A stretch of 64,000 bases of DNA. It comes from Lepidostoma basale. Its lineage: Eukaryota > Arthropoda > Insecta > Trichoptera > Lepidostomatidae. The DNA is taken from contig JAHDVF020000174.1 of the NCBI GenBank assembly GCA_022606425.2, positions 1-64,000 of the forward strand, given 5' to 3'. The notes under the pieces are model-generated. The model ran no database searches. It worked only from the letters and a program-made list of their open reading frames with translations, and was not told the origin of the DNA. Positions 62,771 through 64,000 of the stretch are shown in pieces. Each line of letters starts with the position of its first letter. The stretch's first letter is position 1. The position numbers were made by a program, and so were the translations under genes.

Positions 62771-63064
62771 ATATAATAATAAATTGGATTTTAAAGTAAT
62801 ATTTTATACCATCTTGCTCTATTCACAAAATGTATTATTTAATTATTAAATATAATAAATGCCTCATTTTGTTTTTTAAGACACTAAGAGAGGACAGCCC
62901 TCTTAAACAAATGGGCTGTTTAAGTAACTTAAGTGTCCAAATAGAAAAAATGTAATTATTAGAATTGGACGAGCATTTAGTAAAAATAGGTATATAAGAA
63001 GATATTCTATTAAAAAAAACAATCAGGGAAGGACAAGATTTTTGTGTGTATAAACAACTAATTA

Positions 63065-63400
63065 ATGATAACTCATCTACATTCACACATCGTGACATAC
63101 AAGCTCGTCGATTGTTCCTACTTTGAACATGGCAACCTTACGGTAATTGATTAAATTGGTCATGCCATGTCTTTCTTCCTCAATTTCTTGTTCCATTCAT
63201 ACTACAAGTTTAAACCATTTTCCCTCATCCATTCGATCCATATTTCCAAACCATCTAAGTGACCCTTCTTAATTTTATTTAGGACGCATTCAGCCGCCCA
63301 CATTAGTTTCTTACTCAATCATTACGAATTCTATCATACATTGTTTTTCCGCACATTCTTCTTGGTGACCTCATTTCTACGGCAATGAAAACTGTTTATT
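63065..63400 (-). mobile_element. TTAG-type RTE fragment, diverged
   Basis: CTACATTCACACATCGTGAC, AAGCTCGTCGATTGTTCC, GCACATTCTTCTTGGTGACC. Related to the 51.7-kb copy, which shares the following AAAGAGCGATTTAT text. Confidence 0.58.
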
Positions 63401-64000
63401 TAAAAAGAGCGATTTATTGTAAATTCTATGAAAAGCATTTACCTTTTTTGATATGAAAGGTGCTTCCACATGTGGTATTACTGAAGATATAATTCACAGC
63501 GCTCCTGAAAACGACTAAAATTCGCTCAAACATTCCACCACATATAAGTAGCAAGAGAAAAGTTAAGGTTTACCATTGAAAAAAAGAATAAGATTACTAT
63601 TTCAGCATTCAAATTTCTTCACACGGATATAAAATTCTCAAGTTTATCATATTAGTGAATCAAGTACATTACGAGTAATTTTAAAAATTCTCCATTTAAA
63701 ATGGTCATATGAAATTATCACTGTTTAAACCACCTAAGTTCAAACTTCAGGGGGGAGTAAGGGGGATCCTATTGACTCTTCGAGGGGTACATGGCCATCA
63801 CCGTGGTGATGACCATGCTACGCTGCAGGACTGATCTGATCCCAAGTACCTATCCACACCTCCTCGACTTTGGCCTTCCCTGGAAACTATGCGAAATGTT
63901 AGAGATCGAGTGTGAATAACCTCGGTGGATAATATTGATGCATAGGCTAACGTGGAAGGACACCTCGCCAACCCGTCTGGCAAGCGTGGCGTTGTAATGC
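63401..64000. other. No gene; unassigned GC-richer end
   Basis: From 63720 composition rises, with a short palindrome GGCCATCACCGTGGTGATGACC (63791-63812). It may be the edge of a repeat continuing beyond the window. Confidence 0.4.

Overview
This window is eukaryotic, AT-rich (roughly two thirds A+T by eye) and dominated by decayed transposons. The one host gene is an intronless long-type Toll receptor, and the LINE, mariner and Penelope remnants are of kinds common in arthropods. I read it as an insect chromosome. The order is not resolved; several LINE tail proteins resemble ones common in Lepidoptera.

Layout. From 1 to about 53.8 kb is an accessory landscape: many 5'-truncated 3' ends of RTE-type LINEs in both orientations (one abundant family ends in a TTAG tail), an inactivated mariner copy at 40.2-41.5 kb inside a 10-bp tandem repeat, small inverted-repeat elements at 9.5, 22.7 and 51.9 kb, a tRNA-derived SINE head at 7.9 kb, and microsatellites. 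At 29.5-33.3 kb lies one recent Penelope-like element (PLE) insertion: a nearly full-length copy with reverse transcriptase and GIY-YIG domains, joined head-to-head to an inverted 5'-truncated copy, with a 12-bp target duplication around the pair. From 53.9 to 56.6 kb is mostly unassigned non-coding DNA. From 60.66 down to 56.66 kb (minus strand) is the complete Toll reading frame, preceded by a GC-rich upstream region with an Inr+DPE core-promoter match at about 61.0 kb. LINE fragments resume from 61.3 kb to the end.

The main discovery candidate is hidden in the so-called repeats. Many of them carry hammerhead self-cleaving ribozyme (HHR) motifs: a CUGANGA core, a stem-II hairpin, GAAAC, a very short self-complementary stem III, and a GUC or GUU cleavage triplet. 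I count 13 sites that keep CUGANGA, GAAAC and a cleavable GUC/GUU, and a similar number of decayed ones. They fall into at least five families unrelated outside the core (A, B, D, E, F below), plus the HHR of the PLE itself. The units occur as head-to-head inverted pairs, as single arms, and in one clear case as a direct tandem dimer with a 132-bp monomer and its own target duplication. A 208-bp insertion at 8.76-8.97 kb is two inverted copies of the PLE 3' end and nothing else, with a 15-bp target duplication; it links the coding PLE to the non-coding units. Together this suggests a PLE with several generations of non-autonomous, ribozyme-bearing satellites (retrozyme-like). All of it is read by eye; covariance-model searches, alignments and cleavage assays have not been done.
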